DNA of 64,000 bases from Semisulcospira habei (lineage: Eukaryota; Mollusca; Gastropoda; Semisulcospiridae). Of this stretch, positions 54,166 to 63,751 are shown piece after piece. A program made the position numbers and the translations under genes. Positions within the stretch are counted from its first letter, which is position 1. Each line of letters begins with the position of its first letter. Under the pieces are notes generated by a model, which saw nothing but the letters and a program-made list of their open reading frames with translations, searched no databases and had not been told where the DNA came from. The DNA lies in assembly GCA_036245525.1 (NCBI GenBank), contig BTPG01000008.1, positions 27,371,568 through 27,435,567 on the forward strand, read 5' to 3'.

Positions 54166-54468
54166 CCAAATATCCAGCCAGCCAGTCAACCAACGGGTCA
54201 ACCAGCCAACCATACGTTCATCCAACCACCACGACTTATCCGAAATCAACCAAAGAACACCGTCAACATTTAATTCGTGCATTTGTCTGTGATTCTGGAG
54301 CTTGTGAACACAAGCCAAAACATTCAAAATTAAATACAATCACACATTTAGGAAACTTCGTCTTTATTTGTAACTGTCAAACGCTTCACCTCATGTATAT
54401 ACGAACCATGTCTTCAAGACCTCGACAAATATAACCCCATATGGGGAACACAGATACAAATCGGAACA

Positions 54469-54538
54469 GCAAGAGGCAAAGAAGCTGATGAGTGCTCCCC
54501 CGCGGACGCGGGGGCTCATCAGCTTCGTTGCCTCTTGC
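54469..54538. repeat. F1 hairpin with replaced stem
   Basis: The outer arms GCAAGAGGCAA and TTGCCTCTTGC are F1, and the apex CCCCCGCGGACGCGGGGG is F1. The middle stem is AGAAGCTGATGAG opposed by CTCATCAGCTTCG instead of ATAGATCCTCATGAG and complement. TGCT is extra in the left arm. The upstream GAACACAGATACAAATCGGA is an F1 body remnant. Confidence 0.92.
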
Positions 54539-55030
54539 ATTCAGGTGGTTACGCTTTCGCGTCTAAAGTTTTTATTCGTTTGTTGTGATCCCATGCAACA
54601 CGCTCTTATCAAATGCGCAACTTTTGCGTCCTCTGCCAACCATACTCCTTCAACACACGGTCACCGGGTGGGTGACGACTCATAAATTAGAGTCAGACCG
54701 TCATTAACGTTCAAGTGAGAAGCTTTTCATGGCCGAAGCATGTGCGCGCGGGCTGTGCCAAGAGGAGATCACTGCGACATGAAGGTAAGAGCGCAGGTGA
54801 GAACTCTTACCTGTACAGGGAAACTGCCGAAGCAAGCGTAGATTTCTTGGAGAGGGCTCTTACGTTAGGCGGGTCGAGAGAATTGAATGTCAGACTGGAG
54901 TTGTACGCAAATAGCTAAACAGGGCCCTGGATTCTTTTACCGTTCGAATTAGACCTACAAGTCCGCGTGCACCAGTACAACATGACATAACGTACAAGTA
55001 AGTAAATGGAAGTTAATTTGTATTATTATG
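54539..55030. other. no gene seen; unsupported splice-like site
   Basis: A 67-codon frame at 54715-54918 contains GAAGGTAAGAG at 54781, which fits a splice donor. I see no matching acceptor or conserved protein. Not annotated as a gene. Confidence 0.4.
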
Positions 55031-55032
55031 TA

Positions 55033-55183
55033 CTTGACGAGCAAAAGAAATGCGACCTTTTTGGAATCATCGGAAACACAACTGACGACCAAATCACATG
55101 CGACATTTTTTGAATCATCGGAAACACTTTAGTGTTTCCGCTGATACCAAACATGTCGCATTTTTTTTTTTTTTGCTGGTCAG
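55033..55183. mobile_element. F9 TA element, compound
   Basis: CTTGACGAGCAAAAGAAATG to TTTTTTTGCTGGTCAG followed by TA. It holds two left-arm copies (ATGCGACCTTTTTGGAATCA and ATGCGACATTTTTTGAATCA) and one right arm, with an internal ACTGACGACCAAATCACATG left end. One F9 appears inserted in or fused to another. Confidence 0.88.
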
Positions 55184-55197
55184 TATATATTTTCCAG

Positions 55198-55440
55198 GCA
55201 AGGCTTTGAAGGCCCACTACCGCCGTAACTGTTCGCAGATACACTTCCGCAGGTACGAAACGCGACACACAGGTCTAGTTATGGTTCATTTAGACACAGG
55301 GCAATCCAGTTCAGCACATGTCGTCTGTATATCAAGTAATCTGAGAATGACTCCACTCCGTTCTAGAAATACAACGCTTTCAGTACGAGAAACGGCTAAA
55401 ATTAGATTGACACGCTTCAGGCAGAGCAGAATAAATAAGC
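55198..55440. repeat. dispersed repeat shared with 33.4 and 34.7 kb
   Basis: GTTCATTTAGACACAGGGCA, CAGTTCAGCACATGTCG and CTCCACTCCGTTCTAGAAAT match 33500-33610 with about 80-85% identity by eye. No coding signal is shared. Confidence 0.82.
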
Positions 55441-55578
55441 GCGATTACGCGTGTGCTTTTGCTGCGTGTCCAAACTGCTGTTAAAGTTCATTAGGTGTGT
55501 CGACAAGGCATAACAAACACAACTGGTGTTAAAATGTGTCTTTAGGGATTTGTGCGTAATGGGACTTTAATTAACCAC

Positions 55579-55792
55579 TTAACTCATTCTATCCTAGACA
55601 CACCACAGCAAGATAAGGATCGACCATGATAGTTCAAGGGTGATGCCAGAATAGCTTGGCGCCTATGGGCGCCAAGCTATTCTGGCATCACCCTTGAACT
55701 ATCATGGTCGATCTGTGTCCTGCACTGCAATGCAGTCTTCAGAGGATAACGGCAAAATTTGGGGATTTCGGTGTTGGGGTAGAAGGAGTTAA
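55579..55792 (+). mobile_element. F2b TTAA element, first of a chain of four
   Basis: TTAACTCATTCTATCCTAGA to TTGGGGTAGAAGGAGTTAA. The hairpin is perfect, apex CCTATGGG. The right TTAA is the left TTAA of the next element. Confidence 0.95.
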
Positions 55793-55899
55793 ACTGCTGC
55801 TGACGGCAGTAACGCTCGGCGGAAAAGACGCTTACCCCGGCAGTACGCGTTTTTTTTCGGCTGAACGGTATAGAGAGTCAGCAGCAGTCAATGTGTCAA
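55789..55899. mobile_element. F5 element, second of the chain
   Basis: TTAAACTGCTGCTGACGGCA, opposed by GAGTCAGCAGCAGTCAATGT GTCAA. Arms are imperfect. CGCTCGGCGG and CGGCTGAACGG match other F5 copies. Confidence 0.85.
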
Positions 55900-56006
55900 C
55901 TCATTCAAAGTTTCCCCGCAACACTGAATAGCTGCGGAAGTGTCGTGCCTCGTTGCCATCAGACACTTCCGAAGCCATTGATGCGGGACCCTTCAGAATG
56001 AGTCAA
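55896..56006. mobile_element. F8 element, third of the chain
   Basis: TCAACTCATTCAAAGTTTCC to GACCCTTCAGAATGAGTCAA, with inner stem GCGGAAGTGTC and GACACTTCCG. The only copy I see here. Ends TCAA rather than TTAA. Confidence 0.82.
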
Positions 56007-56104
56007 CCCTTTGCGCGTCGGTAGCGGTTTTAGTCGCGATGAAAGTATTACTGTATAGGAATCGGCATCGCGACTCAAACCGCTGCCGACAAGCAGCCGC
56101 TTAA
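56003..56104. mobile_element. F4 element, fourth of the chain
   Basis: TCAACCCTTTGCGCGTCGGT to CCGACAAGCAGCCGCTTAA. Left GGTTTTAGTCGCGATG opposed by GGCATCGCGACTCAAACCGC. Confidence 0.9.
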
Positions 56105-57004
56105 GGAAAACGGTGCTTGTAAAACAAACACTTTCGTCTCTGCATGAGTTGCAGAATTAACCTTGATATGTGCGTTAATCTGTGATTATATAACTTCTAG
56201 GTCGGTCCTGTCTATGGCATTAGATATAAATGATGGCTCTTTGGCAAAGGATTTCTTTGTTGACGGTGGATGGCCAATTTTCAGTGGGTAGTATTTTCTG
56301 GACAGGTCGTCGGGGAAAGGTATTTCCTGTAGTTCCAAATAATTATTTTGGGCTCAAGAACACGCGCCATATCTGTATGTGCACTGACATGCGGTTGACA
56401 TCATCCGTGTGTGCTGGTCTGTGGCCGTAAGGTCCAAAATCACAAACCAACACGCAACACTCGAAAAGGTTTACAAGAGGGCCAAGTGTTTGTAATCTGT
56501 ATGACAAGGTACAAGCATAAAAATATCCGGACCGCCGAAAAGGCGGCGGGCAAAAGCGTGCAAACTATTGCAAAGAAATACCCAACAAAGAAAGAAAGAC
56601 GCGTAGGTACAGCACAGTGTACACTTTGCATCAGTGTTGCATTTGCCCTTTCAATTGCGTGTTTCTTTAGTTTGTCAGGTATTTTCTCACGTACAAAACA
56701 CTTTATCTATCTTTCTGTGTACCTTATCTATCTATTTGTGAATTTATAAAACGTCTACCCGCGCTAGGCACGAACTGCCGGCTCAGACTGAACTCAAGAT
56801 TTCATGACTACAGTTAACATCCTGAATTTGAAGCGCAGCTGGAGCCGATCTCGGTCGGCAATAGGCACAGATTCTAATGAGCTCCAGTGACTGCAAGCGA
56901 TCGTGTGACTCTATGTCTTTTGCAGACTGAACTGAGGGGGTGGATGAAGCATTGCATTCCTTCAGGTTCACTGGAAACGTTGCACGGCTTCAAAGGGGCT
57001 AAAT
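56105..57004. other. no gene seen; small hairpin fragments
   Basis: Contains an F6 hairpin at 56411-56452 (GTGTGCTGGTCTGTGG and CACAAACCAACACG), F10 arm pieces at 56565-56680 (AAAGAAATACCCAACAAAGA and TTTGCATCAGTGTTGCATTT) and a decayed F1 hairpin at 56858-56925. Confidence 0.65.
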
Positions 57005-57309
57005 TTAGTTTACTGTATTTCTGTCTCTGTCATATTTTCTCGGCTTAACTCTTACCATTCGGAATACACAAGTGTGTAAAATAAGTTTGACTAAAATATT
57101 TCAAGGGTAGTGCTAGAATAGCTTGGCGCCCCTAGGCGCCAAGCTATTCTGGCACCACCCTTGAACTAAAACCATTGGTCTATATCCTTACCTGTAGGTA
57201 CTATAATTTAGCTTGCATATGGGCAGTGAACAAATTTGAAGCTTTTAGCCTCAGTATGATTATGGGTTAAGCCGAGGAAATTTGAGACAGACACAGAAAT
57301 ACAGTAAAC
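57005..57309. repeat. palindrome split at its centre by an F2c element
   Basis: AGTTTACTGTATTTCTGTCT (57007) opposes AGACACAGAAATACAGTAAA (57288). Without the F2c element the junction would be CTCGGCTTAAGCCGAG, with TTAA exactly at the centre of symmetry. Confidence 0.9.
57045..57270 (+). mobile_element. F2c TTAA element at a palindrome apex
   Basis: 226 bp, TTAACTCTTACCATTCGGAA to CAGTATGATTATGGGTTAA. The hairpin GCTAGAATAGCTTGGCGCCC is near-perfect, apex CTAG. Flanked by CTCGGC and GCCGAG. Confidence 0.94.
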
Positions 57310-57552
57310 TTCGACTATAACAAATCACCCACATATTCTCGTTAAATCCGAAGTTTGTTTTAAGCGAAGTAATCTGCATAGGAAAAAAAAAAAATGTTGG
57401 GGCCACTGAACAAAAAAATCTGCAAAAAAGTAATGCGTAGAGAAAAAATAATTTGTATACAAAAAAAAAAAAATTGTGTATAGAAACAGTGTTGGGACCA
57501 CTGAAAAACAGTCGTTATATCCTAGGTTGCCTATATCCAACCTTGTTGACTG
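57302..57552. mobile_element. pogo/Tigger-like TA element
   Basis: 251 bp flanked by TA. CAGTAAACTTCGACTATAAC at the left and AACCTTGTTGACTG at the right. CAGT...ACTG ends, a TA target and ACTTCGACTATAAC-like subterminal sequence are typical of pogo/Tigger non-autonomous elements, from knowledge of the family. A/T runs fill the interior, with two GGGGCCACTGAACAAAAAA / GGGACCACTGAAAAAC repeats. No transposase. Confidence 0.72.
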
Positions 57553-57716
57553 TACAAGTTGCATGGAATCCAGAGCAGTTTAGCCAATACCGCTTAGTCG
57601 CCCTTGGACACAGACAAAAGCCTCTTCGATCTTCTGGCCGCCTCTCTTCACAGAATTTCTTCCTGGTCACAACGGTAAGCCTCCCAATGTCAAGCGTTCT
57701 TGCTTCGCGTATTGAC

Positions 57717-57934
57717 ATGACCCGTTCAGTGTCCAGAAAATTTGAACACCACCCAACTGCAAGAGGTATAGAGCCTCATGAACCCTCGCAGTTGCGGGGG
57801 CTCATGAGTATCTATGCCTCTTGCTGACATATCTTTGAACCCTATGTTCCTGAGACATCTAGGGGTTTTAAATCTTGAATTATAAGAAAGATTGCAGAAA
57901 CACAGTCTGCGTTGGCTGGCACTGAACGGGTTAA
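57717..57934 (+). mobile_element. F1 element, distinct termini
   Basis: CATGACCCGTTCAGTGTCCA to CTGGCACTGAACGGGTTAA. Terminal repeats CCCGTTCAGTG/CACTGAACGGG differ from the usual CCCCTTCACTG on both ends. The hairpin GAACCCTCGCAGTTGCGGGG has one mismatch. Confidence 0.9.
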
Positions 57935-57941
57935 TCTGCAC

Positions 57942-58006
57942 TTGCGCTAGTCTGTGATTCTGAACCTTAAGGCTCAAGGCCGTAAGGTCCAAAGTCTTAG
58001 ACTAGC
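57942..58006. repeat. F6 hairpin, compensated arms
   Basis: TGCGCTAGTCTGTGATTCTG opposed by CAAAGTCTTAGACTAGCAC. GCTAGTCT/AGACTAGC replaces GCTGGTCT/AGACCAGC on both sides. Confidence 0.9.
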
Positions 58007-58663
58007 ACTCTCTATAGAGGCAATCATTTAAAACATCTTTGGTTTGCCGCACACTATGAACAATGTGCCAACAACGTCTGTAATCTCATGATTATATAGC
58101 AATGAGTCTTGAATTTAATTGATACCTAAGCTTCCAAAGTGGGTTTTTGTTTTTTTTAGACAAAAATACATAGAGATTAAAGTAATCTGATTCGTTTTCG
58201 CTTTGTTTTACCTTACTGATATAAGTTAATAATAGAGATAATTACAGATGTTACTTACATGTTTATGGAGAATATCGGAATAGTCTTTCTGTCACCTGAA
58301 GTTGGTGGGACAGTAAGATGTTGCAGAAAACAATACGTTTTGGAAGAAAACTGTAACATGTTAACAAACAAACAACCAAAGAAAGAAAGAAAGAAACAAA
58401 TAAACAAACAAACAACAAACAAACAAACACTACCCTTACTTTTCAGGCCTATCATAAAACACTCCCGGCTTACTTGTCTCCCAGTCTCCCAGTCTATACA
58501 CCAGGCAGAGTATTGCGCTCCAGCACTGACAACAGAATACTGACTATCCCCAGAGTGTCCCTAAAAAACCTTTGGCCAGCGGTCCTTTTCTTTCCAAGCT
58601 CCCAAAGTGTGGAATGGTCTTTCCCACGATATTCACCATTCACCATCTTTGGCCATTATCAGG
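58007..58663. other. no gene seen
   Basis: AT-rich, with AAAC/AAAG short repeats at 58368-58428. No credible frame. Confidence 0.6.
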
Positions 58664-58668
58664 GCTAG

Positions 58669-59545
58669 TGTTACGTGGTGGAGTTGTAGTCGAAGTATGA
58701 TAAACACACCAGACACACACACGTAGAGTTCTTTAAAATAAACCTCGTTTAGCTGCAATCCGTCACACGTGGCTTAAGGATGTAGACAATACTGGAGTAA
58801 CAGTTACAACAATATATAATTCAGCGATGCGATATCCACACAGTAATGCACTTTCAAATGCACAAACTACTGATACAAAGTCTCTTCTGCAATGTCCACA
58901 CTGCGACACAAAGTTTCTCATACACAGCGTCTCTCGCAATAAACTACGTGTCTCTACAACTGACAAAGCAAGACAATGTACGAACGGGCTTTCCCAGCGC
59001 CCTCCTTATATATACTACGAAATTCTAGAATCGTCTACGGAAAACATACAACTCAACCAATCAGAATGAAACACGCAGCCGAAGCTCATTAAAATAAACT
59101 TTCCAAAAAAAAAAAATAAAATAATATAACAGGCTACAAAAACTCCGCTGCTTACTTCAGCTCTAAATTCTAAAGTATAATTAAGACACATAAAAGTATG
59201 GTATCCCTATCACCACGTTCCATGATAGCTCAAAAAGGTACGAGAACATTCCCAAAACAAAATAAAAGCTGCTCAATTCACGCGCACAGGACAACATGTA
59301 GCGAAAATGTTGCGATGCCAACTACCCGACGTGACACTTACGATGTCACTAGACAGTGCGACCTTTCTAGAACGTTCCGGACTAAACTTAACAAAACGAA
59401 ATCGGCTCTACTCACAAACAAAAGAAAATCTTACTAAAAAAAAAATACGTGAAACATAACCGTGATAGCTCAAATAAACAACGGATCGTTACCTACGAAT
59501 AACACATGTATGCTCTCACAGGACAACACAACCACAATCGTAACA
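58669..59545 (+). mobile_element. solo LTR of a retrotransposon
   Basis: 877 bp starting TGTTACGTGGTGGAG and ending ACCACAATCGTAACA, so a TG...CA element with TGTTACG/CGTAACA ends. GCTAG occurs immediately before (58664-58668) and after (59546-59550), a 5-bp target duplication typical of Ty3/gypsy-type integration. TATATATA lies at about 59006 as a TATA candidate, and AATAAA-type signals follow at 59264 and 59473. No internal region, primer site or second LTR is present. The strand is chosen from the TATA-then-AATAAA order and is tentative. Confidence 0.8.
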
Positions 59546-59742
59546 GCTAGATTGAAAACATTTTTTTTTTCTCAATCTGCCATTTGAAATGGATTGATTG
59601 CATTTGTACTTATGAATGAGTGTATTTGTATGTTGTCGGTACCTTAGTTAATTTCAGTTAGTTAGATTATCTAGTTGTAAAGCACTCTGAGCCTTTCTTT
59701 GTGGGGCTATTGTGCCATAGAAGAGTTATATAATTATTATTA

Positions 59743-59826
59743 AACAAACAAACAAACAAACAAACAAACAAACAAACAAACAAACAAACAAACAAAACCA
59801 ACCAACAAACAAAAATAACAAACAAA
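59743..59826. repeat. (AAAC)n microsatellite
   Basis: AAACAAAC array reaching almost to the AAGATGGGATGAACC motif outside T1 copy 3. Confidence 0.94.
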
Positions 59827-60304
59827 CAAGATGGGATGAACCATAACCCACAAAGTCCTTTCTATGTGAGAGTTGTCTTCGCTGTCAAGGGTCTCTACCT
59901 TTTGTCTTTGACTTGATTCTGATGTTGAAATATCTCCTTTTGAAAAAGCCTCGCAGATGTGCCAGTGCGTCATAGTGAACTCTATAAGGGGCGCGCGCAG
60001 TGGATACACGTCATTGGTTTGTCAAAAATTATTTGTCATGACGTTTTTTTGTTTTTTTTTTTACGTAATTTTATATTTAACGAGATATGAATTTCGCTTT
60101 CGCTTCAAGAGCTGGGGAAAATGGTGACAAAACTAGAATTTCACAGTACAATTTCAGTCTTGCTATAATTTGTGTGAAATCAGGTTGACTTTACCTAGCT
60201 ACATGCTATAGTAAGTACATCTGCATGCTCTTCTGAAAGCACGTCGATGTGTGTGTATGCGTGTGCGTGTGCATGCGAGCATGCGCGCTCTCCAAACGGC
60301 ATCA

Positions 60305-60362
60305 TCAAGAGGCATAGATCTTCATGCGCCCTTCGGGCACTTGAGGATCTATGCCTCTTGGA
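60305..60362. repeat. F1-type hairpin inside T1
   Basis: CAAGAGGCATAGATCTTCAT then GCGCCCTTCGGGCAC and GAGGATCTATGCCTCTTG. The apex is the short CGCCCTTCGGGC in place of the F1 CCCCCGC...GCGGGGG apex. Confidence 0.92.
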
Positions 60363-60636
60363 GATGCACGCTGATGTGAGTGAAACAGCGAGCGAGCGGG
60401 AGAGAGAATTACGTCATATTTAGAGTATGTCTGCGTTGTGACGGATTTGCTTCCTTTAAGTCACCTCCACTGTCCGACTTTCTCAGTCCAGATGTCAAGG
60501 TTTTTAACTGTTTTAATTTTTTTTCTGAAGAATTTGAAAGGGTACAAAGCTGGCTAACGAACTCATCCAATGTCTTTCTCCAAACTAGCAAACTAGCTAT
60601 ATCGGGTCACCTGAATGCTCTTCTGAAAGCGCGACG

Positions 60637-60652
60637 ATGTGTGTGTGTGTGC

Positions 60653-60729
<77 letters not shown>

Positions 60730-60740
60730 CGTGCGTGTTA
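60637..60740. repeat. (GT)n microsatellite inside T1
   Basis: GT array with GCGTGCG edges. Confidence 0.96.
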
Positions 60741-60774
60741 GTGCGTGCATGCGCGCGCGCTCCAAACATCGCCA

Positions 60775-60834
60775 AGAGACATAGATCCTCATGCGCTCTC
60801 CGGGCGCATGAGGATCTATGCCTCTTGGAGATGC
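60775..60834. repeat. F1-type hairpin inside T1, second unit
   Basis: CAAGAGACATAGATCCTCAT GCGCTCTCCGGGCGC and ATGAGGATCTATGCCTCTTG. CATGCGC/GCGCATG stem. Confidence 0.92.
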
Positions 60835-61294
60835 GTGCATGTCTGTGAAAGAGAGAGAGAGCGTGGCGCGCTAGAAAGAATTACGTCATATTTAGAGTAT
60901 TATGTCAATGTCTGCGTGGTGACGGAGTTGCCTCTTTTACGTCACCGCCACTGTCTGACTTTCTCTAGAAGTTAAGGTTTTTTACTGTTTAATTCTTTTC
61001 TGAAAATAATTAATTTTTATTAAACTAAGTTGAAAGGATACAAAGCTGGCTTACGAACTCATCCAATGTCTTTATGCAAACTAGATATACCCAAAATTTC
61101 AAGTAAATATGACAAAAATTACGGACTCTAACCTGGGTCAACCGACTTCCTATAAACGGTTGTTTATGTCTTAAAGGAGACATTCAATTACAATATGCTC
61201 GGAGGCACTTTTAGCCAACCCTTAAAGAAAGTATTTCGCCAAGTTTCAAGCTTGTGTGTACATAAATAACGTCTATTCTCTTGTTTACCTACAT

Positions 61295-61298
<4 letters not shown>

Positions 61299-61349
<51 letters not shown>

Positions 61350-61350
61350 T
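61299..61350. repeat. (CA)n microsatellite inside T1
   Basis: About 21 CA units followed by CATACATACATACG, replacing the shorter CATACATACG tract in T1 copy 1. Confidence 0.95.
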
Positions 61351-61793
61351 ACATACGCACACACGGCGCTTGCACCAAATGTACGTTTAGCAGCGAGGTT
61401 AGCGTATAGACCTGACGTAATTTTTTTCTTGTTACTTCAATTGTGAGAGGTTTGGGCCTGCCCGCCTTTGACATCATGGACATGCTATTAAATTCGCCCC
61501 ACCCGGCCGCGACCCGTCCTAAAAAGTCCCTTCTATAAATAGAAGGGACTTAAAAAAGATTAAGCCGCTAGGATGTTTTACTTGTTGCCTGTGTACCTGT
61601 CGTCGAGTGGCCTCTGTTACCTGCGCACAGTGTCATCATTAATTATATTGATAAAAACCGCAGTTTTAATTTGCCCAGTTCTGCGTTGTCCACATGGAAA
61701 GCTAATTGACTCTTTGGCAAACAAATTCTCCGTCTCACGTAACATACACACTCATGTAATAATGGACGGTGCCGATCTAACTCTACTCGGAAT

Positions 61794-61858
61794 CAAGAGG
61801 CATGGATTCTCATGAGCCCATGCGAATGCAGGGGCTCATGAGAATCTATGCTTCTTGC
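61794..61858. repeat. F1 hairpin, solitary
   Basis: CAAGAGGCATGGATTCTCAT opposed by ATGAGAATCTATGCTTCTTGC. GATTC/GAATC paired change. The element body is absent. Confidence 0.92.
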
Positions 61859-61940
61859 AGACGCCTATCGGTCTGTTCTGCCCTGCTAGCGAAATGGATC
61901 TCCCGCAAACATTACCTGTTTGCTGGCCTGATGACTTACA

Positions 61941-61984
61941 CTGGGTGGGTGGGTGGGTGGGTGGGGGGGGGGGGGGGGGGGGGT
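61941..61984. repeat. (GGGT)n and poly-G
   Basis: Four GGGT units then a G run. Confidence 0.92.
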
Positions 61985-62115
61985 GGATCAGGCAATAGCG
62001 GCGTTCTTACTCACTAATGATCGACTATCGTGTTCGGAATCGACACGATCAAATGCTTGCAAGATACTGTCGTAGGTCCTTGTAACCATCGCAAGGAATA
62101 TCTGTGTATTGAAAG

Positions 62116-62181
62116 CTTAAAGAGGTACATATCCTCATGAGCCCCCGCATTTGCGGGGGCTCATGAGGATCTATACCTCTT
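62116..62181 (+). repeat. F1 hairpin with decayed element body
   Basis: CTTAAAGAGGTACATATCCT opposed by GAGGATCTATACCTCTTGC. GGTACAT/CTATACC is partly compensated. The F1 body continues to about 62280 (GAAACCACTTTGTAGTCATG and GTCTGGCAGTG). Confidence 0.9.
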
Positions 62182-62329
62182 GCTGAAACCACTTTGTAGT
62201 CATGTGCCTTTGACGGCTGTGAATCTGTGGGATTTCTTATAATGATTTCGAAAATTCTGACAGTATGCGTCTGGCAGTGTGTGTGTGAAAATTTGACTCG
62301 TGAATAAGTCCGATTTCTTTTAACAGATC

Positions 62330-62346
62330 TTTTTTTTTTTTTTTTA
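62330..62346. repeat. poly-T tract
   Basis: T run. Confidence 0.85.
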
Positions 62347-62682
62347 TCACCTTTCCTTTTGTGACAGTCACAGGCGTTACGGTCTCACCCGATCCAAAAG
62401 AAACTTGTCAAGTTTAGACAGCTCTACAGCGCTTGCTTTCAAGAACGGCTGTTATACGTGAAGCTTTATGTTCTTGAAGCTATTTGCGTGCACTTCGACG
62501 TACCAGGGAATGCATTGGAAAGGAACGGACTCAGCTCACCTGAGTAAGAGTAACCAGTGTCAACCAGTGTCAACACGCGGGTCAACTCAAGCTGACGTCG
62601 CCGGGTTGAGGACCTTTGCTTTGGTGTTTAGGCGTTCGATGTTTGTTTTTATTATCACAGGCTTTTACCCAATAGCAAAACA

Positions 62683-62760
62683 TCCTTGGGCCCACGACGG
62701 CCGCTGTGGGCCCGCGCACAGCTGTGCGCGGGCCCACTGCGGCTGTCGTGGGCCCGAGGT
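62683..62760. repeat. F11 hairpin, second copy
   Basis: TGGGCCCACGACGGCC and GCTGTGGGCCCGCGCACAGC opposed by TGTGCGCGGGCCCACTGCGG and CTGTCGTGGGCCC. CACGACGG...CTGTCGTG replaces GATGTCAGCC...GGCTGACGTC of the 33050 copy on both arms. The core GGCCCGCGCAC is common. Extra GGC in the left arm. Confidence 0.88.
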
Positions 62761-63054
62761 GCTTTGTTTACTGATACGTTTCGTCAAGCGATCATTGTGA
62801 TTTAAATAAAAGTGGGTAAGCTTGGCTTTGTCGTCGCCTAAAGTTATGTCGCGTATTCACGCCTCGATGGACTGATTAATCATTTATGCAATTTTTGGGT
62901 GCGAGTAAAATTGTGTTATGCCCTGTGAAAAAAAAAAAAAAAAAAATAGGGCGATGGCATATAATGTTTGGAGCTCTCCAAATGCAGATGAATTAATATT
63001 TGATATCACCACACACTAACAAAATATATTTGTGGGGTGAAAAAAATTGCCGAC

Positions 63055-63480
63055 ACGCATCACGACTTTGGAGAAATCGAACTTGAAAACGTGTTTGAAA
63101 TTTTTGACGCCTACCAGAATAATTGGTTGCCCCTAAACCACTGAGTCACTTTCATAGCCTCCCAAAAACATACATATCTGTGGGGGAGGGGTGGGGGGCT
63201 TCGGGGGGTGGGGGGGAATAACACGCATCACAACATTAGACAGATAGAACTTAAAAACGTATTCAAAATTCAGACGCCTACCCAAATAATCGATTGCCCT
63301 CAAACAACTGAGTCACTTTTAGCCGTCCAAAAGACATACATGCCTGTTGCGAAAAATGACAGGCATCACACCTTTGTACAAATCGACTTGAAAACGTATT
63401 TGAAATGTAGACGCCCACCAGAATAACACCAAACTGGTGCACCCAAGCCAATAAGTCATTTTCATAGCTCAAACACACAC
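63055..63480. repeat. diverged three-copy tandem repeat, ~137-168 bp
   Basis: CACGCATCACGACTTTGGAG (63055), CACGCATCACAACATTAGAC (63223) and CAGGCATCACACCTTTGTAC (63360) each lead to ATCGAACTTGAAAACGT-like, GACGCCTACCAGAATAA-like and CTGAGTCACTTTCATAGC-like segments. No gene is implied. Confidence 0.85.
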
Positions 63481-63697
63481 ACACTGTCAGAAACCCACCA
63501 TAACAGCCACTAGCAGACAATTTAGAACATGCCTATTGTGTAATCTTCTTACTTCAATTCTATTATGTTGGCTGCCTGCCGCGAAAAGTGACAATGGTAT
63601 AGAAATTCCGCCCAGCCCTCTGCCGTTTTCAATCGTGGGTAGAACTCTTCGAACCCTTCGTGTTCAATAACATAGATGAAAAATCTACCGACGTGTG

Positions 63698-63751
63698 CAA
63701 GCAAGAGGCATAGAACCTCATGGGCCCCTGCATGATATATGCTTTTGCTGA
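63698..63751. repeat. F1 hairpin, decayed
   Basis: AGCAAGAGGCATAGAACCTC ATGGGCCCCTGCATG, then ATATATGCTTTTGCTG. Most of the right arm is missing. Confidence 0.78.

Larger units (their letters stand above)
52269..54425. other. mostly unique sequence; no gene seen
   Basis: The longest stretch with few repeats. A 113-codon frame at 53446-53787 has no recognisable domain, no clear splice context and average composition. Poly-T lies at 52788-52809. Confidence 0.6.
59853..61551 (+). mobile_element. T1 DNA transposon, copy 3
   Basis: 1,699 bp, AAGTCCTTTCTATGTGAGAG to ATAAATAGAAGGGACTT. The right end is a 28-bp palindrome around TCTATAAATAGA. A ~385-bp segment is tandemly duplicated: 60225-60600 and 60610-60990 both run from CTCTTCTGAAAGC through an F1-type hairpin to GTCACC...CTGTC...GACTTTCTC. 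No transposase. Confidence 0.88.

Noticed and set aside
54781..54792. AAGGTAAGAG as a true splice donor, with GGGAGGTGAGTG at 63963
   Set aside because: Both fit the donor consensus, but such matches are common by chance and no exon or acceptor is supported.
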